This document shows positions 1 through 7,858 of a DNA stretch of 64,000 bases, one piece after another (within the stretch, counting starts at the first letter, position 1; every line of letters starts with the position of its first letter). The DNA lies in assembly GCA_016787525.1 (NCBI GenBank), contig JAEUUP010000026.1, positions 62,001 through 126,000 on the forward strand, in the 5' to 3' direction. The translations under genes were made by a program, and so were the position numbers. The notes under the pieces are model-generated. The model saw only the letters and a program-made list of their open reading frames with translations, was not told the origin of the DNA and ran no database searches. This stretch comes from Saprospiraceae bacterium (lineage in GTDB: Bacteria; Bacteroidota; Bacteroidia; Chitinophagales; Saprospiraceae).

Positions 1-641
1 AAATCGTTGCTATGGCTGCTGTTTTGCAGGATACGCTATCCGACGGTTCAAAGGTGAGTTTGAATAAAAAATCGAGTTTGTCAACTGTTTTTTCTAAAAA
101 AGAAAGACGTGTAAAACTCGCTGGAGAAGCCTTTTTCGATGTGGCGCACGATACTGAAAAACCATTTGTTATTGAAGTTAAAACCTTGGAAATCAAAGTA
201 GTAGGCACATCATTTAATGTGGATAATTTGTCAGAAGTCGGAAAAGTGGTCGTTGTAGTCGAAACAGGCAAGGTTTTACTGAGGGGGGCAAATGGCGCAG
301 AAATTTATTTGGAAAAAGGAGAAAAAGCCATTTATGATGTTGCCACAGGGCAGTTTGAAAAAGCGAAAAACATGGATAAAAATGTAACCGCTTATAAAAC
401 AAACCGCTTGGATTTTGATAGAACAACTTTGCATGATGTGGTCAAACAAATTAATATGCTTTTTGATGCTCAGATTGAAATTGCTTCGCCCGAAATTGAG
501 AACTGTTTGATTAACTCGACTTATCAAAAAGGCGACGATTTAGAGTCTTATTTTACGGACATTATTGGCGAATCCGTCAATTTGAGAGTAGAAAAAACGG
601 GCGATAAAATCATACTGAGGGGGGCAGGTTTTAGAGAATAG
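1..641 (+). CDS. FecR family anti-sigma factor, 5' truncated by window edge
   Basis: C-terminal part of a FecR-type membrane sensor, which in Bacteroidota couples an outer-membrane receptor to an ECF sigma factor. The frame is open to the window edge before the first ATG at 12, and the codons there continue the family pattern (residues leading into LPDGSKV-like LSDGSKVSLN), so the true start lies upstream. Visible parts are the FecR beta-sandwich (GEAFFDV, VVGTSFNV) and a C-terminal DUF4974-like domain (LDFDRTTLHDVVKQIN). The N-terminal cytoplasmic and membrane segments and any sigma gene are outside the window. Two copies of the dispersed decamer encode LLRG and ILRG here. The gene lies about 108 bp before the STN protein and is probably functionally linked to it. 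Confidence 0.88.
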   Translation, partial: IVAMAAVLQDTLSDGSKVSLNKKSSLSTVFSKKERRVKLAGEAFFDVAHDTEKPFVIEVKTLEIKVVGTSFNVDNLSEVGKVVVVVETGKVLLRGANGAEIYLEKGEKAIYDVATGQFEKAKNMDKNVTAYKTNRLDFDRTTLHDVVKQINMLFDAQIEIASPEIENCLINSTYQKGDDLESYFTDIIGESVNLRVEKTGDKIILRGAGFRE

Positions 642-748
642 TGTTTCCATATCGTCGAAAAAAGGCACTCTGTCGAAATTGATTTCTCGTTTTTTTTCAC
701 AACACTAATTTTAGATTTTGAAAAAACAAGATTCAAAATCAACGATTT

Positions 749-2584
749 ATGTACCAAAGTCAACGTTTTATACATCTTCAAAAGGAATGGGCAAATTTTC
801 ACCTGCGAAAAGTTTGCCCTTTGCTTTTTGGCCTTTGTTTCATGCCTCTTTTTCTATTGGCTCAGACCACCATTTTAGAAAGGACAGTGACCATCAAGAT
901 GCAAAATGCGGCTTTGGGAGATGTGTTGAAAAGCATTTCGCAGCAAGCTAATTTCTTTTTTTCTTATAATTCTACCATCATTGATGCCAATAAAAAGGTG
1001 ACTGTTTTTGCTGAAAATCAATCTGTGCGCGGTGTCACACGAACAGTTTTAGGTGATAATTACGAATTGAAAGAAAAGGGAAATTATCTCATCATCCGAA
1101 AATTAAAAGCTGACGAAAGGTTGATTGGCGGCTATATCAGCGATAAAAAAACTGGTGAAAAAATCCCCAATGCGACCGTTTATGATAAAAAATCGCTGAA
1201 ATCAGCCACAACGGACAAATATGGCTACTACGAAATCGTCAGCCGCGAACCCATTCAAGAACTTTCAGTTGCACGCTACAACTATGGCGACACTTTGTTG
1301 CAAGTTAGAAGCCAAACAGCGACCCCTCAGTATATTGACGTGTCTTTATTGCCCATGACCATCCAAGAACCCGACCCGACAGATGATGTGCCTGAAAAAG
1401 AATCACTAAAAAACGACGATAAAGATGGTTATACGGAGCGGGTTTTGATTTCGCAAGCGACTTTAGAGCGTTGGGTTCGACAAGGCATTCGCACAGTGGA
1501 GCGGGTCAATGACCGCAATATTAAAAGTAATTTGGAGCGTACTTGGCATTTTTCACTTTTGCCTTATGTGGGGTCAAATTTGGGTTTGAGTGGCAATGTC
1601 GTCAATAATTACTCACTGAATGCCACAGTTGGTTATTCGGCAGGCAATCGGAAAATAGAAGTAGGTGGTTTGGGTAATATCAATCGTGGCGATGTCAGTG
1701 GTTTACAGATTGCAGGTTTGCTCAATGTGGTAAAAAAAGACTTGCGTGGTCTCCAAATTTCAAGTATTGTCAACAAAACGGGTATGAATAACGGTCTGCA
1801 AGTTGCAGGCATCACCAACGCGACCAATTTACTGAGGGGGGGACAAGCTTCCATAATAAACAATTATGCAACACAAGGAAGAGGCGGAATACAAGTTGCA
1901 GGTATCGTCAATAAAGTGGCACGTGGCAAAACCGATGTTCAAATCAGCGGTATGACCAATAGTGCGGATACAGTGTCTGTACAAATGGGCTTGATTAACT
2001 CAGCAAACAAAGTGCGAGGTTTTCAAATTGGCTTCATCAATGTATCCGATACCTTGTCAGGAGTTGTTTTAGGTTTTATCAACGTCGTCAAAAAAGGCTA
2101 TCATGTGCTTGAAGTGTCTGCCAATGAAGGCGTTTTTGCCAATATTGCCTACAAAACAGGGACGCGTAAGTTCTACACGACCTATATCGCTTCCATTCGG
2201 GTGGATAGCAATGCGTTCAGTCAACAACCAATTTGGGGAGTAGGCTTAGGTTTGGGTTCGAGCATTCCGCTTTCCAAAGTCACTCGCTCGGGTTACAAAC
2301 GCATCAGTTTGACCTTAGATGCAACCGCACAACATCTGAGTCTGGGTCAGTTTTCAACCCAATTCAACAATGAATTGTATCGTTTTGCGCCTGCTTTGAA
2401 CCTACAATTATCCAAAAAATTGGGTATTGCTGTTGCGCCTACATTCAATGCTTATTATGCCAATTTGAACAATGAACAAGCTACTGCGACCTTCCGAAGT
2501 AAAGTATTGCCTACTTGGGAAACCACACAAAAAGGCAAATGGACGACTTGGTGGGGCGGTTATGTCGCTTTGCGCTTCTTTTAA
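749..2584 (+). CDS. Secreted STN domain / carboxypeptidase-regulatory-like / surface-repeat protein
   Basis: 611 residues. A signal peptide ends near residue 39 (LFLLAQ), followed by an STN (secretin/TonB N-terminal) domain at about 46-118 and a carboxypeptidase-regulatory-like beta domain at about 126-200. Residues about 300-460 form a run of degenerate repeats of the form G-x-Q-x-x-G-x-x-N (GLQIAGLLN, GLQVAGITN, GIQVAGIVN, GFQIGFIN), the pattern of LA_2272-type surface repeat proteins. The C-terminus looks like outer-membrane beta strands ending in Phe-Phe. STN domains usually contact FecR regulators, and a fecR gene is immediately upstream, so a signalling role at the outer membrane is inferred. 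It is not a standard TonB receptor: no plug domain is seen. One decamer encodes LLRGG. Confidence 0.75.
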   Translation: MYQSQRFIHLQKEWANFHLRKVCPLLFGLCFMPLFLLAQTTILERTVTIKMQNAALGDVLKSISQQANFFFSYNSTIIDANKKVTVFAENQSVRGVTRTVLGDNYELKEKGNYLIIRKLKADERLIGGYISDKKTGEKIPNATVYDKKSLKSATTDKYGYYEIVSREPIQELSVARYNYGDTLLQVRSQTATPQYIDVSLLPMTIQEPDPTDDVPEKESLKNDDKDGYTERVLISQATLERWVRQGIRTVERVNDRNIKSNLERTWHFSLLPYVGSNLGLSGNVVNNYSLNATVGYSAGNRKIEVGGLGNINRGDVSGLQIAGLLNVVKKDLRGLQISSIVNKTGMNNGLQVAGITNATNLLRGGQASIINNYATQGRGGIQVAGIVNKVARGKTDVQISGMTNSADTVSVQMGLINSANKVRGFQIGFINVSDTLSGVVLGFINVVKKGYHVLEVSANEGVFANIAYKTGTRKFYTTYIASIRVDSNAFSQQPIWGVGLGLGSSIPLSKVTRSGYKRISLTLDATAQHLSLGQFSTQFNNELYRFAPALNLQLSKKLGIAVAPTFNAYYANLNNEQATATFRSKVLPTWETTQKGKWTTWWGGYVALRFF

Positions 2585-2610
2585 ATACCCATAAATACAG
2601 ACAAAATCCC

Positions 2611-2618
2611 TACCTTTG
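2611..2618 (+). promoter_or_regulatory. Bacteroidota -7 element (TACCTTTG)
   Basis: Matches the TAnnTTTG -7 consensus of Bacteroidota sigma-70 promoters, 43 bp before the ATG at 2661. A clear -33 TTTG at the right spacing is not evident, so this is only a partial promoter call. Confidence 0.4.
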
Positions 2619-2660
2619 CCCTCCGAATCTGTCGGACAACTAAAATATAGGGCAATAGTT

Positions 2661-3035
2661 ATGCGTGTTCTACTCTGTGGTTTAGGCTCAATACTCAACA
2701 ATGCGCTCGACTACCGTTTGCGCAAATACGGTTATCGGGTCACAGCCGCACGCGATGCCAACGACGCACTCAGTCGTATTCATGCAGGTCAGGCGGATAT
2801 TATTGTTTCGAGTATTCACATTCAGGGATTCAAATTGCAAAGTTTTATTGGTTTGATACGCGAGGATTTGGGTCATTCGATTCCGATAATTTTAGTTGCA
2901 GAGATTGAAAGTGAAGTGGAAACTATTTTAGAAGGCATGGAGGCTGGCGCGGACGATTTTGTCACTTTCCCATTCAAACCTGCTGAATTGGTGATGCGTA
3001 TAAAACTTTTGCTTTATCGGTACGTCCATTATTGA
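2661..3035 (+). CDS. Degenerate response-regulator receiver domain protein
   Basis: 124 residues from the ATG at 2661 (MRVLLCGLG). This start is preferred over one at 2616, which would overlap the -7-like element. It is a stand-alone CheY-like fold with no output domain. The late part is well preserved ([28 protein letters not shown]). The functional residues are not: the acidic pair normally at the end of strand 1 is replaced by CGLG, the phosphoacceptor Asp position reads SSIHIQG, and the conserved Lys before the cis-Pro is Phe (TFPF). It is therefore probably a phosphorylation-independent pseudo-receiver acting by protein contacts. Nothing nearby identifies its partner; rfbA follows after 70 bp. 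Confidence 0.7.
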   Translation: MRVLLCGLGSILNNALDYRLRKYGYRVTAARDANDALSRIHAGQADIIVSSIHIQGFKLQSFIGLIREDLGHSIPIILVAEIESEVETILEGMEAGADDFVTFPFKPAELVMRIKLLLYRYVHY

Positions 3036-3105
3036 ATGGTGTAGTTTTTGTAAACTATTTTTAAGTGTAACAATAAAATTTTATCAATCAAACAATTTCC
3101 AATTA

Positions 3106-3972
3106 ATGAAAGGAATCATACTTGCGGGAGGACTTGGTACACGCCTTTACCCTTTAACATTAGCAGTCAGTAAACAAATGATGCCGGTTTATGACAAACC
3201 GATGATTTATTACCCCCTCAGTACATTGATGCTGGCGGGCATTCGAGATGTAATGATTATCTCAACACCATACGACTTACCTAATTTCGAGAAGTTATTT
3301 GGTTCAGGAGAAGAAATAGGTGTGAATTTTACCTACAAAGTGCAACATGAACCCAATGGTTTGGCACAAGCCTTCGTGTTAGGCGAAGAATTTATCGGGC
3401 GTGACAGTGCTTCACTTATTTTAGGCGATAATATTTTTCACGGTGATGCTTTAGGTGAACAACTCAGTTTGTGTAACCAACCCGATGGCGGTATCGTTTT
3501 CGCTTATCCTGTGGCAGACCCTGAGCGTTATGGCGTGGTGGAGTTTGACAAAAAATTCAAAGCTCTTTCGATCGAAGAAAAACCAACCAAACCTAAATCA
3601 CACTACGCTGTCCCTGGTCTTTATTTTTACGACAATTCGGTGGTGGAAGTGGCTAAAAACCTCAAACCGTCGCCACGTGGCGAATACGAAATCACGGATG
3701 TCAATAGATATTATCTCGAAAAAGGCAAGTTGCAAGTGAAAGTTTTGGGTCGTGGCACAGCATGGTTGGACACAGGCACACATGAATCACTCTTGCAAGC
3801 TGGTCAGTTTATCGAAGTCATAGAAGCACGACAAGGCTTGAAAATTGGTTGTATTGAAGAAATTGCTTGGCAACAAGGTTTCATTAACGACGAACAACTG
3901 GAAAAATTGGGCAATAAATACCTCAAAAGTGGCTACGGCGAGTATCTACTGCGTGTGTTACAAAGCCAATGA
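3106..3972 (+). CDS. rfbA: Glucose-1-phosphate thymidylyltransferase
   Basis: 288 residues, the normal length for RmlA. It forms dTDP-glucose from dTTP and glucose-1-phosphate, the first step to dTDP-L-rhamnose for cell-surface polysaccharide. The N-terminus carries the nucleotide-binding loop [11 protein letters not shown] (about residues 8-18) and [18 protein letters not shown]. The family segments LGDNIFHGD and [15 protein letters not shown] are intact. The other rhamnose genes (rfbB, rfbC, rfbD) are not adjacent. The gene ends 10 bp before a hairpin built from two inverted dispersed decamers, and it converges on a membrane protein gene. Confidence 0.95.
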   Translation: MKGIILAGGLGTRLYPLTLAVSKQMMPVYDKPMIYYPLSTLMLAGIRDVMIISTPYDLPNFEKLFGSGEEIGVNFTYKVQHEPNGLAQAFVLGEEFIGRDSASLILGDNIFHGDALGEQLSLCNQPDGGIVFAYPVADPERYGVVEFDKKFKALSIEEKPTKPKSHYAVPGLYFYDNSVVEVAKNLKPSPRGEYEITDVNRYYLEKGKLQVKVLGRGTAWLDTGTHESLLQAGQFIEVIEARQGLKIGCIEEIAWQQGFINDEQLEKLGNKYLKSGYGEYLLRVLQSQ

Positions 3973-3979
3973 CTATAAA

Positions 3980-4025
3980 TATACTGAGGGGGGCTGTTGT
4001 TACACAACAGCCCCCCTCAGTATAT
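3980..4025. terminator. Bidirectional hairpin made of two inverted decamers
   Basis: A perfect inverted repeat whose arms begin TATACTGAGGGGGGCTGTTG, with a loop of a few bases between the arms (TTACA region). It lies between the convergent genes rfbA (ends 3972) and the membrane protein (ends 4036). The outer half of each arm is one copy of the dispersed motif. This is the arrangement of uptake-sequence terminators in Neisseria and Haemophilus. There is little U-tract, so termination is inferred from position and stem strength. Confidence 0.75.
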
Positions 4026-4035
4026 CATAGCCAAA

Positions 4036-4701
4036 TTAAAGGAGAATCTTTAGTGCAGCGTATTGACATATCAAACCTAATAAAAATCCAGAATAAAGCT
4101 CGCGCGATGTGTGTGCGCCCAGACCCAATCGTGCCGATCCAATCAATCCTGCAATGAGTATGCTGGCAATCAATACAAAATTGATGCTGACACTGCAAGA
4201 GCCGACAAATGGCAGCCACATATCGAATGTACCGTAGCTATAAAGCCACATGGTGATGAGAACCATGCCAATATAACCCCCAATACCTGTGGCATGAAGA
4301 CTGATTTTGAAAAATAAATTGATAAGAAAACACAGAAAAAGCCCCATTGTCGTGCCTAAAACGGCAATGAGAAAAGCCGTTGGCATATCATTATTGCGCA
4401 GAACATTTTGGAAAATCCATAAATAGAAAACTCCTGTAACAATGAAAGGACCTATGCGATCTTGTTTGTTGCGCATTTCGAGACTCGATATGAGTTCTAA
4501 TTTAAGCATCAAAAAAATAGCAATAGCAGGTAGTAGAAAAGAGGAAAAAAAGACTGAAAGAATCAATTTACGGCTTTCCAAATCGCTTATACTGTTCACT
4601 CCAAACAAGTAAGGGTTGACCAATAGCAGCAGCAGCAGCATATAAGTCAACATCAAAAGTGGATGTGCCACTACAGATATGATTTGAGCAGCGATTTTCA
4701 T
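4036..4701 (-). CDS. Integral membrane protein, about six TM segments, PAP2-like tail
   Basis: 221 residues from the ATG at 4701; a TTG six codons upstream is possible but less likely. There are about six hydrophobic helices, starting with IISVVAHPLLMLTYMLLLLLL. The C-terminal half contains ISLHATGIGGYIGM, which resembles the SxHA segment of PAP2-type phosphatases, but a full phosphatase motif set is not visible. Similar short membrane proteins are common and uncharacterised in Bacteroidota. It lies downstream of phoH on the same strand, separated by a strong terminator, so it is probably transcribed alone. Function unknown. Confidence 0.7.
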   Translation of the reverse strand: MKIAAQIISVVAHPLLMLTYMLLLLLLVNPYLFGVNSISDLESRKLILSVFFSSFLLPAIAIFLMLKLELISSLEMRNKQDRIGPFIVTGVFYLWIFQNVLRNNDMPTAFLIAVLGTTMGLFLCFLINLFFKISLHATGIGGYIGMVLITMWLYSYGTFDMWLPFVGSCSVSINFVLIASILIAGLIGSARLGLGAHTSRELYSGFLLGLICQYAALKILL

Positions 4702-4735
4702 AGTGGGCAAATGTAGCAAAAAAACAAAGGATAAA

Positions 4736-4775
4736 AAAATAACGCAAGATTTATCATCCTGCGTTATTTTTTTTA
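4736..4775 (-). terminator. Rho-independent terminator of phoH
   Basis: Stem AATAACGCA / TGCGTTATT with flanking T/A tracts directly after the phoH stop codon. The A and T tracts on both sides would let it act in both directions. Confidence 0.8.
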
Positions 4776-5840
4776 TGACTTAACCTCTGATTCTGAGCCG
4801 TTTATGGTAGGTTCAGCAGTGGTTTCAGCAGGGATTGCATCCAGCGGCTTGCCATTTTTTTCGGCTTCTTTCATGGCTTTGCGTCTTTCATCGTCTGTGT
4901 CATAAGCTTTAATGATTTCTTTGACCAAACGGTGGCGTACAACATCCTCTGTTGTCAGACGTACTTGGGCTATGCCTTCAATGCCATTCAAAATTTCAAT
5001 ACTTTGGCGCAAACCCGATTTTACATTCCAAGGTAAGTCAATTTGCGTCAAGTCACCTGTTACGACACATTTGGCGTTAGGTCCCAAACGAGTCAGAAAC
5101 ATTTTCATCTGAGGCGGCGTTGAGTTTTGCGCCTCGTCAAGGATGATAAAAGCATCGTTCAATGTCCGTCCACGCATAAATGCCAAAGGGGCAATCTCGA
5201 TGACACGATTGGTCATAAACTGTGCCAATTTATCGGCAGGAAACATGTCGTCGAGGGCATCGTATAGCGGGCGCAAATACGGGTCAACTTTCTCCTTCAA
5301 ATCGCCTGGTAAAAAACCTAAATTTTCACCTGCTTCGACGGCTGGACGAGTCAAAATAATTTTTTTGACCGTGCGATTCTTTAAAGCGCGGACAGCCATG
5401 GCTACGGCCGTGTAGGTTTTACCTGTACCTGCGGGACCGATGGCAAATACAATGTCATTGGCTTCGATGGCATCCACAAGTTTTTTTTGATTGCGTGTTT
5501 TGGCTCGAATCGGTGTACCATCTTTACCATGCACAATCGTAAAATTGCCACCAGTGGTTTGCGATAAGCGGACATCGTGTGGGTTTTCGCCTGCTAAAAT
5601 GTCTTCAACAGTGTGGACTGAAAGCTCCTTGTGGTCGCGCAACATACGCACCATTTTTTCAATGATGTCTTTGACACCTTGAGTTTCGCTTGTCTTATCG
5701 CCTTTGATTTTAAGGTTTGAGCCACGTGACGTAATGGTCACATCAGGAAAAGCCTTGCGGACGAGATTTAGTTTGGCGTTGTTTTCGCCGAATAAGGTCA
5801 ATAAATCAACACCTTCGATTGTTAGAATAATTTCGCTCAA
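4773..5840 (-). CDS. phoH: PhoH-family ATPase
   Basis: 355 residues. Start is TTG at 5840: no ATG lies between it and an in-frame stop a few codons upstream, and the protein already begins at the family's first strand (SEIILTIEG). An N-terminal KH-like region (about 1-75) precedes the PhoH P-loop domain with Walker A GPAGTGKT at 135-142, the LTRPAVEAGE segment, and Walker B FIILDEAQN. PhoH proteins are ATPases tied to RNA metabolism and in many bacteria sit beside ybeY; that neighbour is absent here. The C-terminal tail (about 40 residues, charged, Thr/Glu rich) is variable. A 252-bp gap upstream carries one dispersed decamer. Confidence 0.93.
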   Translation of the reverse strand: MSEIILTIEGVDLLTLFGENNAKLNLVRKAFPDVTITSRGSNLKIKGDKTSETQGVKDIIEKMVRMLRDHKELSVHTVEDILAGENPHDVRLSQTTGGNFTIVHGKDGTPIRAKTRNQKKLVDAIEANDIVFAIGPAGTGKTYTAVAMAVRALKNRTVKKIILTRPAVEAGENLGFLPGDLKEKVDPYLRPLYDALDDMFPADKLAQFMTNRVIEIAPLAFMRGRTLNDAFIILDEAQNSTPPQMKMFLTRLGPNAKCVVTGDLTQIDLPWNVKSGLRQSIEILNGIEGIAQVRLTTEDVVRHRLVKEIIKAYDTDDERRKAMKEAEKNGKPLDAIPAETTAEPTINGSESEVKS

Positions 5841-6092
5841 AAATTTACCTCTTTAGCTTAGTTAAAATGTTGAAAATAAATGATTTATAATGTTTTACAA
5901 AACAATTGATTGAGAGGCTACTGTCAAAAACTAAACCAAACTTTGATGCCCAATACTGAGGGGGCTTAATTTTATTAACAAAAGTAGCTTTTTTAACACA
6001 ACTTCACCTTATTTTTGTCCCAAATTTGACTGAATAACGGCATGATTTTCGAAAACAAAAGCAAAACGTCAAACTACACTTAAAAGTTCCCA

Positions 6093-6872
6093 ATGCAATT
6101 AGTTACGCTCACGACAGATTTCGGCTCACAAGACTATTATGTTCCCGCACTCAAGGGAACAATGTTGTCGCGTAACCCAGCCTTGAATATCGTGGACGTT
6201 TCGCATGAGATTAAACATCATGACATCATTCAAGCTGCTTTTGTCTTGCGCAACTCTTGGTCTGCTTTTCCAGAAGGCACGATTCATGTGGTCAGTGTCA
6301 ATAATTTTGGCGGCGAAAAAGGGCGATTTTTAGCCTTTAAATATCAAAAACACATTTTTATAGGACCTGACAACGGTATTTTTACACTTATTTTTCCAAA
6401 ACTTTTAGAATCTACACCACCTACTGACATCGTTGAACTGCCTTTTGTGGGTCTTAATTTTGAATATGTCAAAGATGTTATAGTCCATGCCGTCAATCAC
6501 TTGACCAGTCAGTCGCCACTCGATATGTTAGGAAATACGGCAAAAGACATTCTACAACGCATTACGTTCCAACCTGTTATTGCACCCTCTCAAATCCGTG
6601 GCTCTGTGATTTATATTGACCATTACGACAATGTGGTGAGCAATATCACCCGCGAATTGTTCGAGAAAGTTGGGCGTGGACGGTCGTTTCAATTATACTT
6701 CAAACGACATGACCCTATTTTGCGATTGTCACGACACTATAATGATGTCTCCATTGGCGAGGCTCTGTGTTTATTTAACTCGGGCTATTTGGAGTTGGCC
6801 ATTAATATGGGTAAAGCCGCTGAAATGTATGGCTTGAAAATAGAAGATACCATTCAGATTGATTTTCACTAA
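6093..6872 (+). CDS. SAM hydroxide adenosyltransferase (DUF62 family)
   Basis: 259 residues, typical for the family once called DUF62 and related to fluorinase/chlorinase. It hydrolyses S-adenosylmethionine to adenosine and methionine with hydroxide as nucleophile. The opening TLTTDFGSQDYYVPALKG carries the conserved DFG-type SAM contact; VVDVSHEI, GPDNGIFT and the C-terminal half with YIDHYDNVVSNI and FNSGYLELAIN are characteristic. Six bases separate it from the downstream ABM-domain gene, so the two form an operon. I see no halogenase-specific evidence. Confidence 0.9.
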   Translation: MQLVTLTTDFGSQDYYVPALKGTMLSRNPALNIVDVSHEIKHHDIIQAAFVLRNSWSAFPEGTIHVVSVNNFGGEKGRFLAFKYQKHIFIGPDNGIFTLIFPKLLESTPPTDIVELPFVGLNFEYVKDVIVHAVNHLTSQSPLDMLGNTAKDILQRITFQPVIAPSQIRGSVIYIDHYDNVVSNITRELFEKVGRGRSFQLYFKRHDPILRLSRHYNDVSIGEALCLFNSGYLELAINMGKAAEMYGLKIEDTIQIDFH

Positions 6873-6878
6873 TTTTTT

Positions 6879-7181
6879 ATGATAAAACGACTCGTCAAAC
6901 TCACCTTTCAAGCAGACAAAACGGATGATTTTCTCGCTGTTTTTGAATCTTCTAAAAATCTCATCCGCCAGATGAAGGGTTGCCGACATCTTGAATTGTT
7001 GCGCGATGTGGCTACACCCCAAGTTTTTTTTACATTGAGTTATTGGGAAAGTGAAGCGGATTTAAATGCTTATCGAGATTCAGAGTTGTTCAAAACAACT
7101 TGGGCAAAAACAAAGATTTTGTTTTCGGACAAACCGCAAGCTTGGTCAGTTGAAGTTGCCTCAGAAGCCCCCCTTCAGTAA
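6879..7181 (+). CDS. Antibiotic biosynthesis monooxygenase (ABM) domain protein
   Basis: 100 residues, a single dimeric alpha+beta ferredoxin-like ABM domain. Recognisable pieces are VKLTFQADKTDDFLAVFESSKNLI, GCRHLELLRD and the aromatic segment YWESEADLNAYRDSELFKTTW. These small proteins range from quinone monooxygenases to heme-degrading enzymes; the sequence does not decide the substrate. It is the second gene of a two-gene unit with the SAM hydrolase. Its last codons and stop overlap a degenerate copy of the dispersed decamer (CCCCTTCAGTA), and it converges on the TrpF-like gene one base later. Confidence 0.82.
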   Translation: MIKRLVKLTFQADKTDDFLAVFESSKNLIRQMKGCRHLELLRDVATPQVFFTLSYWESEADLNAYRDSELFKTTWAKTKILFSDKPQAWSVEVASEAPLQ

Positions 7182-7182
7182 A

Positions 7183-7827
7183 TCACTCTATTTCTAACCT
7201 ATCCAATATATCGTCCAATTGGTCAAAGGATTTGACACCGACTTTTTCTTCTTCACCGCCTCGAACACTCAAGCCATAGGGATTCAATGCCAACACCGCA
7301 TCGAGGCTATCGGCTGGAAAATCAATGGCTAAAATGACATTGAATTCGGTACAAAGGTCTTTCATATCTTGGTACATTATCATAGAATTTTCATCCAACA
7401 AACTCGAAAAAGGCAGATTATTCCGCTCAAAATTGAGTTGAAAAGCTTCAACAGTCGCTATCAATGGCTGCATCATACCCCTCAGTATATCCACATTTGT
7501 AAAAGCTTCGACGATGATTTCTTGGATGATTGAGGTGGCTTTGAGTTCAAAAATAGTCTCCGCAGTTGTCATCTGACCAACTTGAATATGGCTCAATTGA
7601 TACCCCTCAGTATAAAAATTAATTTCTGCTGCCGCCAAACCATCGAATTCACCAACAATATGCGGTCCTTGCACCCACTCAAACATCGCTCGCGCACGCA
7701 TGGGGTCAATATAATTTTCAGTTCCTTCTTGAAAATTGAAACTCAACCATTCCACCTCTTTAGCGGCAAAATAACGCGCGTCGGTTAGATTCGTGATTTG
7801 ACTGGCTTTTACTTTTATTTTTAACAT
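7183..7827 (-). CDS. TrpF-like (beta/alpha)8 protein, catalytic Cys replaced
   Basis: 214 residues, about the size of phosphoribosylanthranilate isomerase. The N-terminus KIKVKASQITNLTDARYFAA follows the TrpF pattern, but KICG-IT is replaced by KASQ-IT, so the general-base Cys position is Ser. Later landmarks such as the QLHG region are not recognisable, while LSVRGGEEEKVGVKSFDQLDDILD resembles the phosphate-binding end of the barrel. It is probably a paralogue and not the tryptophan pathway enzyme, and no other trp genes adjoin it. Two dispersed decamers lie inside, encoding ILRG and TEG. Confidence 0.6.
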   Translation of the reverse strand: MLKIKVKASQITNLTDARYFAAKEVEWLSFNFQEGTENYIDPMRARAMFEWVQGPHIVGEFDGLAAAEINFYTEGYQLSHIQVGQMTTAETIFELKATSIIQEIIVEAFTNVDILRGMMQPLIATVEAFQLNFERNNLPFSSLLDENSMIMYQDMKDLCTEFNVILAIDFPADSLDAVLALNPYGLSVRGGEEEKVGVKSFDQLDDILDRLEIE

Positions 7828-7858
7828 AATATTGTGTTGTCAGTAGTCATACTTCCCC

